Shown here: piece after piece, positions 1 to 6,573 of the stretch | Numbering within the stretch: position 1 is the stretch's first letter | Layout of the letters: each line of letters opens with the position of its first letter | Assembly: GCA_049680295.1 (NCBI GenBank) | Contig: JBAUHN010000308.1 | Span: 1 to 15,195 of the forward strand | Reading direction: 5' to 3' | DNA: 15,195 nt | From: JBAUHN01 sp049680295 | GTDB taxonomy: Bacteria > Pseudomonadota > Alphaproteobacteria > Rhodobacterales > Rhodobacteraceae | Notes under the pieces: model-generated | Database searches by the model: none | The model's input: the letters and a program-made list of their open reading frames with translations, nothing else | What the model was told of the DNA's origin: nothing | Position numbers and translations under genes: made by a program

Positions 1-40
1 TGACGATCTTCTCGCCGTGGCTTTTCGTTGTCTTTCTCAT
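1..40 (-). CDS. IS3-family-like transposase OrfA, N-terminal 13 codons only
   Basis: The ATG at 40-38 opens a frame reading MRKTTKSHGEKIV and runs off the window. A GAGGAG ribosome binding site lies just upstream. The SHGEKIV start resembles, from memory, the helix-turn-helix OrfA proteins of IS3-family elements in Rhodobacterales. Only 13 residues are visible, so the family call rests on resemblance and should be tested on the complete element. Confidence 0.5.
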   Translation of the reverse strand, partial: MRKTTKSHGEKIV

Positions 41-127
41 CGTCCACTCCTCGGTGGTTACGATGAGCAACAAACACTCTCTTAGCAAATTGCCCTATTT
101 GGACCCATAAGCGCTGACGTCAGACAC
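1..127 (-). mobile_element. Left insertion-sequence end (5' part, truncated by the window edge)
   Basis: These bases are an exact reverse complement of 15069-15195. Divergence begins at 128, so the IS boundary lies at 126 or 127. Read on the minus strand the end begins TGTCTGACGTCAG, which includes the palindrome CTGACGTCAG (114-123). A leader of about 85 bases with a GAGGAG ribosome binding site follows, then the transposase start at 40. TG-starting ends and a short leader before orfA fit the IS3 family. The insertion lies inside the FAD oxidoreductase gene. Only the 5' end of the element is present, so its length, other end and target duplication cannot be seen. Confidence 0.8.
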
Positions 128-608
128 AATCTATTATCATTTTTGGCTTGAAGGTAAGTGGGCCGCGTCGGTCGTGAGCCGTGACCCCGTTGATCCGGGC
201 TCCATTCATGACCGGCTCATTCGCGATGGTATTCAGGTGCAAGGTCACGCCCGCCTCATCCAGCATCTCGAACATCGCCAAGGTGGCGATTTCGTGATCG
301 TACTGCACCTCGAGGCCGAAGTTTTCCAAAGTGCAAGGCCGCACCTCGGCGGCAGGCGGAGCCATCTCTGCCAGTCGGTCAGTCAGTTCACCAAAGATGC
401 CGCCGATGTTCTTGCCCTGCGGATAGCCGCCGCCCCACGGCATGCCTGGGCAAAAAGCCATCACGCCTCCAATCTTTGACCCCGCTTCAATGAGGCGGAC
501 AGTACCGCCCGCGCGAGCTGCGGCTAATGCCGCTGCGAACCCGGATGTGCCGCCGCCAACGACCAAGACATCCGTACCAAGAACTCTTTCAGATGCGAGG
601 CGGGTCAT
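120..608 (-). CDS. FAD-dependent oxidoreductase, C-terminally truncated by IS insertion
   Basis: This is the N-terminal FAD-binding part of a flavoprotein related to the intact gene beside it. The Rossmann motif GGGTSG is at residues 18-23, after the strand DVLVV. A glycine-rich stretch (GKIGG, then PWGGG) follows, as in FAD_oxidored/FAD_binding_2 proteins. The host-coded part is 160 residues and ends in MIID just where relatives usually continue into an ATGDAD-type motif. The last two codons (Cys, Val) and the TGA come from the IS end. Family members are usually above 400 residues, so the substrate-binding half is missing and the protein is probably inactive. The ATG overlaps the stop of the upstream paralog as ATGA (605-608), so it was translationally coupled and last or near last in the operon. 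Truncation is seen directly; loss of function is inferred. Confidence 0.8.
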   Translation of the reverse strand: MTRLASERVLGTDVLVVGGGTSGFAAALAAARAGGTVRLIEAGSKIGGVMAFCPGMPWGGGYPQGKNIGGIFGELTDRLAEMAPPAAEVRPCTLENFGLEVQYDHEIATLAMFEMLDEAGVTLHLNTIANEPVMNGARINGVTAHDRRGPLTFKPKMIIDCV

Positions 609-1966
609 TGAATTCGAACGCCTTGCTGTACCAATTCAGATTGAACAGCACTTATATCTATTTCGGCTACATCTCGGCCGGTCTTGACCGCAAGAGCGGC
701 GGCAACTCCAGCTCCTTGCCCCGCAACAGCACAGCAGGCCATGTTGCGCGTCGCAGCATGGGCAACCCGGTCGCCCCCGATGGCGCGGCCAGCAACCAAC
801 AGTCCCTTTACGCCCTTCGGCAACATCGAACGATACGGGATCTGCATGTAGCGGCCCGTCGTCGGGATGATCAAAATACCGTAACCGTCAATGAATTCTG
901 GATAGATGCCAATGGTGTCTTCAAACCGGCCCTCATAGCGGACATCGGCCTCGGTCATGTTGTAGAGGGCATCAATCTTGCGGGTGTCCCGGATACCAAT
1001 GCTCATACCAAAATTACGTAATCGCACACCTTTGCACCCGGGCATGTATTGGCGCAGCGCCTCGATGGCCAGCATAGCCTGTTTCCGCCCCTCGACTTCA
1101 CCTTTTGTCATGCTGTCGGGGTCTGTGCCATCAATCCCTGCCAGATGGACAAGGTTCATGTAGGTCAGTTCGCCGGTGTCATGTATCGCGCCCCAAGTAC
1201 CGGCGATTGTGTTCAGATGCTTGGGGATCAACCCATGTTCGATCGCCTTGGCGAATGGTTTTTTCAAGAAGGGCGAAAACATGTCGTCTTCTTTCCCATC
1301 CGTTTCAACCGTCCACTCGCCTGTGGACCAGTCTTTGTAGGTTTGCGGGTCGGCCTTCACTTCAGCCATGAAGGCGGTCTTGTCGACCCCAGCAAGGTGA
1401 AACATCACGCTGGCGGCCTGCATGTCTTCTGTCGGAGTCTTGTGTGCTGGCGCGCCGCAGCGGACGGCAATATCTGCGTCGCCGGTTGCGTCGATGACCA
1501 CTTGGGCAAGGATCGCTTCGCGCCCTGCTTTGGATTCGACGATGATACCGACGATCCGATCGCCTTCCATCACCGGAGCGACAAATTGGCGGTGCATCAT
1601 GCCGTGGATGCCAGCCTCTTCAACCAGACGGTCGGCAACCAGCTTGAAGCCTTCGCTGTCCAACTCATAGCTCAGCGACTGGCTTTCGGGGGCAGCGGCG
1701 CCCATTGCTTTTGCGCGGTCTTCGAACTCACGCCCGATCCCGTTTGCTTCCACGGTCTTTTCGTGTCGATACCATGCTAGGCCTTCTACACCGACCACGG
1801 TGATATTGCCCCCATAACAGCCAAAGCGTTCCACCATACAGACCTGTACGCCTGCGCGAGCGGCGGCAAGCGCTGCAGCCAAACCCCCGGGACCAGAGCC
1901 GACGACAAGCACGTCGGTACAAAGAATTACAGGAGTATGCCGCGCTGGCTCGGTAATGATTTTCAT
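605..1966 (-). CDS. FAD-dependent oxidoreductase (FAD_oxidored type), complete
   Basis: A 453-residue flavoprotein, probably cytoplasmic. The FAD-binding motif GSGPGG is at residues 23-28, followed by an acidic residue after VCMVE. A VIDATGDADIA motif lies mid-protein. The C-terminal segment GLLVAGRAIGGDRVAHAATRN is typical of the family's second FAD-contact region. The frame is open back to 2080, but I chose ATG 1966 because GAGGT sits 4 bases upstream and homology starts there. The longer form would overlap the preceding gene by over 100 bases. The ribosome binding site spans the stop codon of the DmdA-like gene, with only 7 bases between the two genes, so they are co-translated. It shares its N-terminal pattern (TDVLVVG.G..G.AAALAAARAG) with the truncated gene downstream, suggesting tandem duplication. 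The substrate is unknown; oxidation of an imported compound or demethylation product is inferred from context. Confidence 0.85.
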   Translation of the reverse strand: MKIITEPARHTPVILCTDVLVVGSGPGGLAAALAAARAGVQVCMVERFGCYGGNITVVGVEGLAWYRHEKTVEANGIGREFEDRAKAMGAAAPESQSLSYELDSEGFKLVADRLVEEAGIHGMMHRQFVAPVMEGDRIVGIIVESKAGREAILAQVVIDATGDADIAVRCGAPAHKTPTEDMQAASVMFHLAGVDKTAFMAEVKADPQTYKDWSTGEWTVETDGKEDDMFSPFLKKPFAKAIEHGLIPKHLNTIAGTWGAIHDTGELTYMNLVHLAGIDGTDPDSMTKGEVEGRKQAMLAIEALRQYMPGCKGVRLRNFGMSIGIRDTRKIDALYNMTEADVRYEGRFEDTIGIYPEFIDGYGILIIPTTGRYMQIPYRSMLPKGVKGLLVAGRAIGGDRVAHAATRNMACCAVAGQGAGVAAALAVKTGRDVAEIDISAVQSELVQQGVRIQ

Positions 1967-1973
1967 TTTGACC

Positions 1974-3077
1974 TCAAAGAAACGGCAAATCGCAAAGTGT
2001 TCCCTCGACCGGACCTGCCCCGCGCTGTACCACGACCATGTCCCCGGGCTGTGCTGTAACGGAAACAAGTGCGAAACCAATATTCTTGCGCATCCGGAAA
2101 GACCAAGTGCAGTTGGTCAGGTCCCCAATCTTCTTTCCGTCCTTTTCGATGTCGTTCCATCTGAAATCAGCCTTTGCAGGCTCTGACCCTTCAAGAACGA
2201 CGCCCAATTGGTGGCGCTTCGGGCCGTCAGTCGCGATCCTGCGCAACGCCTGAATGCCGACGGTGTCGTCAGGCACATGCAGATCAACATATTTGCCCAT
2301 ACGGACCTCGAAGGGATTGGTTTGTCCATCCGTATCCCCGCCATAGGCGACAAGACCACTTTCCACCCGTTCACACCAGTTCGGGTTTCCCGGCCCAATT
2401 CCGTAGGGTTGGCCTGCCTCCTTGACGATGTTCCAAAGCTTGGTGCCTTTCGATCCATCCATAAGATAGATTTCGAACCCACCTTGTTTGGACCAGCCTG
2501 ACCGCGCGACCGCAACAGGGATGCCGTCGATCTCGGTTTCCCGAAACCAGAAATACTTCAGATCGCGGACCCAGTCACCAAAGATAGAGGCCACGACGTT
2601 CTCGGCTTTCGGGCCCTGCACCGCAAGCGGTGAGACATCGGGTTCGCTCACCTCGACATCTAGCCCTCGTTCGCGGGCAATGGCTTCTGCCCAGAACCAG
2701 ATGTTGCTATCGGCAATTGACAGCCAATAACAATCCTCGGCACGTTTCAGCAGGATCGGGTCGTTGAGCAGGACACCGTGATGATTGCAAATCGGCACAT
2801 ATTTGCCCTGGCCAATCTTGCATTTCGACAGGTCGCGTGCCGCCAAAATTTGCGCCAGCCTTCCTGCATCAGGGCCTTTCAACTGAACCTGTCGCTCAAC
2901 CGCGACATCCCACATCGAAACGCCCTCTATCAGGCGCCAGTATTCGTCTTCCGGATGCCCGTACGACGTTGGCATCAGCATAAGGTTATATGTAGTCATA
3001 GCACAAACGCCCTCGGCCAATGTGGCCTCAAAAAAGGGTGAAGGCCGAAGTCGCGAAGACGGGGTAATTGAGAACAT
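1974..3077 (-). CDS. DmdA/GcvT-like tetrahydrofolate-dependent demethylase (aminomethyltransferase family)
   Basis: 367 residues, the usual size for DmdA and GcvT. Stretches match my recollection of roseobacter DMSP demethylase: SRLRPSPF near residue 8, TYNLMLMPT (29-37), WDVAVERQVQLKGPDA (56-71), LNDP (104-107), PDVSPLAVQGPKA (146-158), RSGWSKQGGFEIY (192-204) and ERVESGLVAYGGD (236-248). Family members pass a methyl or aminomethyl group to tetrahydrofolate. DmdA itself converts DMSP to methylmercaptopropionate. This protein departs from DmdA in the substrate-side segments, for example SYGHPEDEYW where DmdA has FESVEADY, and in the C-terminal third. DMSP should therefore not be assumed, and I leave the symbol empty. 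No P, H or L proteins of glycine cleavage are nearby, which argues against GcvT. The ATG at 3077 fits the family N-terminus, with only a weak ribosome binding site. The gene lies between the binding protein (105-base gap with a terminator-like hairpin) and the flavoprotein. Confidence 0.8.
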   Translation of the reverse strand: MFSITPSSRLRPSPFFEATLAEGVCAMTTYNLMLMPTSYGHPEDEYWRLIEGVSMWDVAVERQVQLKGPDAGRLAQILAARDLSKCKIGQGKYVPICNHHGVLLNDPILLKRAEDCYWLSIADSNIWFWAEAIARERGLDVEVSEPDVSPLAVQGPKAENVVASIFGDWVRDLKYFWFRETEIDGIPVAVARSGWSKQGGFEIYLMDGSKGTKLWNIVKEAGQPYGIGPGNPNWCERVESGLVAYGGDTDGQTNPFEVRMGKYVDLHVPDDTVGIQALRRIATDGPKRHQLGVVLEGSEPAKADFRWNDIEKDGKKIGDLTNCTWSFRMRKNIGFALVSVTAQPGDMVVVQRGAGPVEGTLCDLPFL

Positions 3078-3104
3078 GATAGATCCGGATCTTAAGGGTT
3101 CAGC

Positions 3105-3140
3105 AAAAAGGGCCGCCAGTCTGGATAAGACCGGCGGCCC
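3105..3140 (-). terminator. Rho-independent terminator/attenuator after the binding-protein gene
   Basis: On the minus strand GGGCCGCC (3140-3133) pairs perfectly with GGCGGCCC (3117-3110). After one C-A mismatch, GTC pairs with GAC across a 7-base loop, and five T residues (3109-3105) follow. It lies 42 bases past the binding-protein stop and 28 bases before the DmdA-like start. It could trim readthrough, so that the binding protein is made in excess over the enzymes, a common arrangement in ABC importer operons. Confidence 0.8.
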
Positions 3141-3182
3141 CGGTGTCAGTTGGCGAAAGCCTCTGACAGGGAGAAATTCGCT

Positions 3183-4760
3183 TTAGGCGAGCCAGACATT
3201 GCGCAAGGTTTGCCCAAAGCCACCGAGACCCCCTACCGAATGCGGGGTCCAACCCATCACATTCTTCGCTGTCGCCTCAAGCTGGTTCTGGAACACTGCG
3301 TTCACGAAACCACCGTCATCGTTCATCATGTGCAGCATATCGCAATACATCTGGGCACGTTTAGCTTCATCCAGTTCGGCTCTGGCTGAAATGATCATCG
3401 CGTCGAATTGCTCTGACCCCCACATGGTTTCGTTCCAGCTGCCTCCATTCATGTGGGCAGTAGTCAGGAATGCATCCACGGTCGGGCGCGCCTGCCAACC
3501 GGACATCGTCATTGGCTTCTGCATCCAGATATTGGACCAGAACCCATCCGACGGCGTCTTGACGACATTGATGTCTGCGGCACCCTTTGCGGACTGCTGG
3601 AAAGTCAGCGCGATGTCATTGGCAGAACTGCCCGCAGTTTCGGAGGTGTAAAGATCAATCGCGTTCACACCCGCCTTGTCGAAATAGAATTTTGCTTTGT
3701 CGAGATCATACTCGGCAGGCACTATATCCTCGCACCAATATTTGTAGGTTGGCCCGATCGGGGTGTCGGCGGAAATCGTGCCAATGCCTTTGAACACTTG
3801 GTTCAAAATCAGTTCACGGTCCAACGCATGCTTGATCCCCTTGCGGAAGTCGGGGTTGTTTGTCGGCGCGCGATCTACCATCATCACCATGTTGGTGAAG
3901 GCACCAGTAGGCGTATTGTGCAGCGTGACCGAGTCGTTGCCATCCAACTGCTCGACGGCGAAGGCCGGGACGTCCCTAATCGCATCAACATCGCCGGCAA
4001 GAAGCGTGCTGAGCGTCGCGTTCGCGTCCGGCACCGGTATGAAGTCGAGCCCGTCAAGATAGGGTTTACCCTCCTCGTAATAGTTGTCGAAACGCTCAAG
4101 TACAACACGTTCGCCAGGAATGAATTCCATTACCTTGAAAGGGCCGGATCCGATGGCCATCGAAAAATCAGCATGGCCGGCGGGATGGATTGCGAGGTGA
4201 TAATCGGACATGATCACTGGAAGATCGGCATTACCCGACGACAGGGTGATCTTGATTGTCATAGCGTCCGGCGCCTCAATTGCGGTCACTGTGGACAAAA
4301 GCGCCTTAGCTGGCGACTCGGATCCTTCGGCGATATGTCGCGACAGGCTCTCAACAACATCGGCAGCAGTAACGTTCTGACCATTGTGGAAGGTCAAGCC
4401 GCCGCGAAGTTTGAAGCTCCACTCGGTTGCGGTTTCATTGACACTCCATTCCTCGGCAGCATCGCCTTCGACTTCAAGGGTCGGTGCGAAACGGGTGAGG
4501 CGCTGGTAGACACAATTGCTGTAAATACCGTCATCGGTATCAACCATCCGCACAGGCTCTAGCGTATTGTCGGTGTTGCCCTGTGCAATACGCAGCCAGC
4601 CACCGCGCGATGGGGTTTGCGCATGTGCGGGTCCAGCCATGGCCAGAATGCTGGATGCAGCAGGCATCAGCAAGCCATAGGCTCCAGCACGTTTAAAGAA
4701 CCCGCGCCGACTGAGCGCTCCCGCCTTATATTGGCGTACCAAGCTGTCGATATCAGACAT
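3183..4760 (-). CDS. ABC transporter substrate-binding protein, family 5 (peptide/opine type), Tat-exported
   Basis: A 525-residue periplasmic solute-binding protein of the SBP_bac_5 (DppA/OppA) family, the size expected. The N-terminus carries a twin-arginine signal: SRRGFFK at residues 17-23, a hydrophobic run, and a probable signal peptidase site after AHA near residue 47, so it should be exported folded. Family features are the start of the mature protein (GGWLRIAQ), LKLRGGLTFHNGQ-like text (WSFKLRGGLTFHNG), VVESLSRH, and GSGPFKVMEFIPGERVVLERFDNYY. I chose ATG 4760 because GGGAGG lies about 8 bases upstream and it gives a complete Tat signal; the frame is open back to 4853. The permeases and ATPase are not downstream but in the divergent plus-strand operon at 8380. 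The ligand could be a peptide, opine or other small polar organic; the sequence alone does not say. Confidence 0.9.
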   Translation of the reverse strand: MSDIDSLVRQYKAGALSRRGFFKRAGAYGLLMPAASSILAMAGPAHAQTPSRGGWLRIAQGNTDNTLEPVRMVDTDDGIYSNCVYQRLTRFAPTLEVEGDAAEEWSVNETATEWSFKLRGGLTFHNGQNVTAADVVESLSRHIAEGSESPAKALLSTVTAIEAPDAMTIKITLSSGNADLPVIMSDYHLAIHPAGHADFSMAIGSGPFKVMEFIPGERVVLERFDNYYEEGKPYLDGLDFIPVPDANATLSTLLAGDVDAIRDVPAFAVEQLDGNDSVTLHNTPTGAFTNMVMMVDRAPTNNPDFRKGIKHALDRELILNQVFKGIGTISADTPIGPTYKYWCEDIVPAEYDLDKAKFYFDKAGVNAIDLYTSETAGSSANDIALTFQQSAKGAADINVVKTPSDGFWSNIWMQKPMTMSGWQARPTVDAFLTTAHMNGGSWNETMWGSEQFDAMIISARAELDEAKRAQMYCDMLHMMNDDGGFVNAVFQNQLEATAKNVMGWTPHSVGGLGGFGQTLRNVWLA

Positions 4761-4835
4761 GTCTTTTCCTCCCAGACAATCAATGGCGGGTTGGCCCCGC
4801 AATTCCATTGACTTTGCGCATTGTAAGCGTGCCGC

Positions 4836-4878
4836 ACAAACAACCGATTTCATGACTTTGCCATAACCGTAGTTATGG
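4836..4878 (-). promoter_or_regulatory. Probable promoter/operator region of the binding-protein gene
   Basis: A perfect 7-bp inverted repeat, CCATAAC-CGTA-GTTATGG, occupies 4861-4878. Fifteen bases closer to the gene on the minus strand lies GTTGTTTGT (4844-4836). GGTTATGGC (4868-4860) and GTTGTTTGT both recur upstream of the ligase, and GTTGTTTGT also recurs upstream of the permease. A transcription-factor site, possibly for the LysR protein, is inferred. I cannot assign confident -35 and -10 boxes. Confidence 0.45.
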
Positions 4879-4900
4879 CTGTGGGTCGTAGCACCAAGAA

Positions 4901-5369
4901 TTACGGATCCTTCATAGCTTCGAGAACAAGCATTCCCATGAGGTTGTAGATCGACAGAGCAAGTGCAAACTGATTAAACTCGGTATCTTCAGTCGGCAGC
5001 TGATCGGTGTCCAAATTGTAGCATGCCACATCTTTCGGTACCTCATCAGTTCCGCTGGGGTGACCAAGTTCTTTTACCCATGATCGATGGTGACAATGAC
5101 TTCGTATCCCGCTTCCCGCTAGGAAGTGACCTGGGGGGTCAAGAGCAGCGTCCAGATAGCAACAAGCGCCATTCACTTGACCGCCTCCATGCCCGAACCT
5201 GTGGACGAGTGCCAGCAACCGCGTGCATTGAGGCGTAGCGGTAGATGGCTAGATTGTAGACAGAACGCATGGGCCGCACCCACGCTTCCCCCGGTGCGAC
5301 TCCGCCTTCGAGATCGCCTAACAAATGCCTGAAGTTTCGGTAACGAATTTCATCAAGGACACTTAACAC
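4901..5369 (-). pseudogene. Remnant of an alkaline phosphatase-family (phosphodiesterase/nucleotide pyrophosphatase-like) gene
   Basis: No single frame is open, but pieces in three minus-strand frames line up in order with one family. From 5369 the text VLDEIRYRNFRHLLGDLEGG...MRSVYN resembles the N-terminus of these enzymes (LDGVRY..., then a MRSVLPS-type motif). HRFGHGGGQVN (about 5205-5173) resembles the SMGHRFG-type metal region. AGYEVIVTIDHG (5112-5077) matches the conserved VIVTADHG metal-binding motif and is followed by a stop. A further frame then gives LGHPSGTDEVPKDVACYNL and a C-terminus FNQFALALSIYNLMGMLVLEAMKDP, close to the usual LAPTI..LMG.PVP.AMK ending. Relatives are roughly 260-290 residues; here about 155 codons remain. 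There is thus a large internal deletion as well as frameshifts. It fills the gap between thiolase and binding protein and was probably an operon member. The call is by eye. Confidence 0.6.
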
Positions 5370-5388
5370 AAACCTTTTGGAACTGAGT

Positions 5389-6573
5389 TCAGTTCACCTC
5401 AAACAGCCCGGCTGCCCCCATCCCGCCGCCGATGCACATGGTGACAACCACATATCGGACGCGGCGTCGCTTTCCTTCAATCAGAGCATGCCCCACCAGC
5501 CGCGCGCCCGTCATGCCATACGGATGCCCGATCGAGATTGCGCCCCCATTCACGTTCAGAATCTCTGGGTCAATCTGCAGTTGATCCCGGCACGGAATGG
5601 CCTGTGCGGCGAAGGCTTCGTTTAGTTCCCAAAGTCCGATATCATCAGTCTTCAGGCCCGCCCGAGCCAATAAGCGGGGCACGGCATAGATCGGGCCCAT
5701 GCCCATCTCTTCGGGTGCGCATCCTGCAACAGCCATGCCACGATATATACCCAAGGGCGAAAGCCCGCGCTGTTCCGCCATCCGAGCTGACATTAGCACA
5801 CAGGCCGAGGCGCCGTCGGACAACTGGCTGGCATTGCCTGCGGTGACGACACCGCCTTCGACCACCGGATGCAATCCCCGTAGCGACCCTGTCGTCGTGG
5901 CGGGACGGTTGCCTTCGTCCATTTTCAGCGTGACGGACTCTTTACTGATTTTTCCGGTTTCGCGGTCCTTGAGCAGTTTGGTCGCGGTTACTGGCACGAT
6001 CTCATCGTCAAAGGCGCCGGCAGTCTGGGCGGCGGCGGTCCGCGCCTGCGAAAGGGCCGCAAATTCGTCCTGCGCCTCGCGGGTAATGCCATAGCGCTGC
6101 GCCACGTTTTCGGCGGTTAGCAGCATCGGCATATATGCATGCTCGGCAGCAAGCGCGACGGCGGGATCCTTATCTGCCATAACCCATTCGAAGTATTTCG
6201 CTTGCAGGGCGGAAATGTTGTCCTGCCCCCCGGCGACCACTATGCCCATCCCATCGACACCGATCTGCTTGGCCGCGGTAGCAATCGCCATCAAGCCAGA
6301 GGCGCATTGCCGGTCGATTGTCTGAGCTGCGGCGGTCACAGGCAGCCCACCCGCTAGTGCAGCCAGCCGGGCGACATTCATTCCAGCCGTTCCGGCAGTA
6401 AGGACTGACCCCATAACCACGTCCTCCACCTCCGCTGGGTCGATGCTGGAACGGGCGACTGCAGCGCGGATCGCGTGCCCGGCTAAGGTCGGCGACTTGA
6501 TATTATTGAACGCGCCCTTGAAGGCGAAACCGATTGGCGTGCGGGCGGTGGAAACGATGACGACATCATCCAT
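5389..6573 (-). CDS. Acetyl-CoA acetyltransferase / 3-ketoacyl-CoA thiolase
   Basis: 394 residues, the normal thiolase length. The nucleophilic cysteine is C90 in DRQCASGLMAI. NEAFAAQ, the catalytic-histidine motif GGAISIGHPYGMTGAR and the second-cysteine motif CIGGGMGAAGLFE are all present, so the active site is complete. GHPYGMTGAR differs from the common GHPLGASGAR and marks a degradative-type subgroup. The enzyme would cleave a 3-oxoacyl-CoA with CoA, releasing acetyl- or propionyl-CoA. ATG 6573 overlaps the end of the ligase gene by 8 bases, giving translational coupling, and matches the family N-terminus (MDDVVIVSTARTPIG); the open frame to 6666 is not coding upstream of this. The pseudogene follows directly downstream. 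Biosynthetic thiolase activity is possible, but the neighbouring ligase and transporter favour breakdown. Confidence 0.93.
   Translation of the reverse strand: MDDVVIVSTARTPIGFAFKGAFNNIKSPTLAGHAIRAAVARSSIDPAEVEDVVMGSVLTAGTAGMNVARLAALAGGLPVTAAAQTIDRQCASGLMAIATAAKQIGVDGMGIVVAGGQDNISALQAKYFEWVMADKDPAVALAAEHAYMPMLLTAENVAQRYGITREAQDEFAALSQARTAAAQTAGAFDDEIVPVTATKLLKDRETGKISKESVTLKMDEGNRPATTTGSLRGLHPVVEGGVVTAGNASQLSDGASACVLMSARMAEQRGLSPLGIYRGMAVAGCAPEEMGMGPIYAVPRLLARAGLKTDDIGLWELNEAFAAQAIPCRDQLQIDPEILNVNGGAISIGHPYGMTGARLVGHALIEGKRRRVRYVVVTMCIGGGMGAAGLFEVN

Noticed and set aside
1049..1780. Plus-strand open frame (243 codons) opposite the intact FAD oxidoreductase
   Set aside because: It is a shadow of the flavoprotein gene; its cysteine- and histidine-rich translation resembles no protein family.
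1967..2080. N-terminal extension of the FAD oxidoreductase to 2080
   Set aside because: It would overlap the DmdA-like gene by over 100 bases. The extension has no family resemblance, and the ATG at 1966 has a good ribosome binding site.
1974..3077. Calling the gene dmdA or gcvT outright
   Set aside because: It lacks glycine-cleavage partners and diverges from DmdA at substrate-side segments. Without a tree or the full set of binding residues, a symbol would overstate the evidence.
3453..4562. Long plus-strand open frame (369 codons) opposite the binding-protein gene
   Set aside because: It is antisense to a clearly coding family 5 binding protein with a Tat signal and motifs. Its own translation shows no recognisable domain, and no ribosome binding site supports it.
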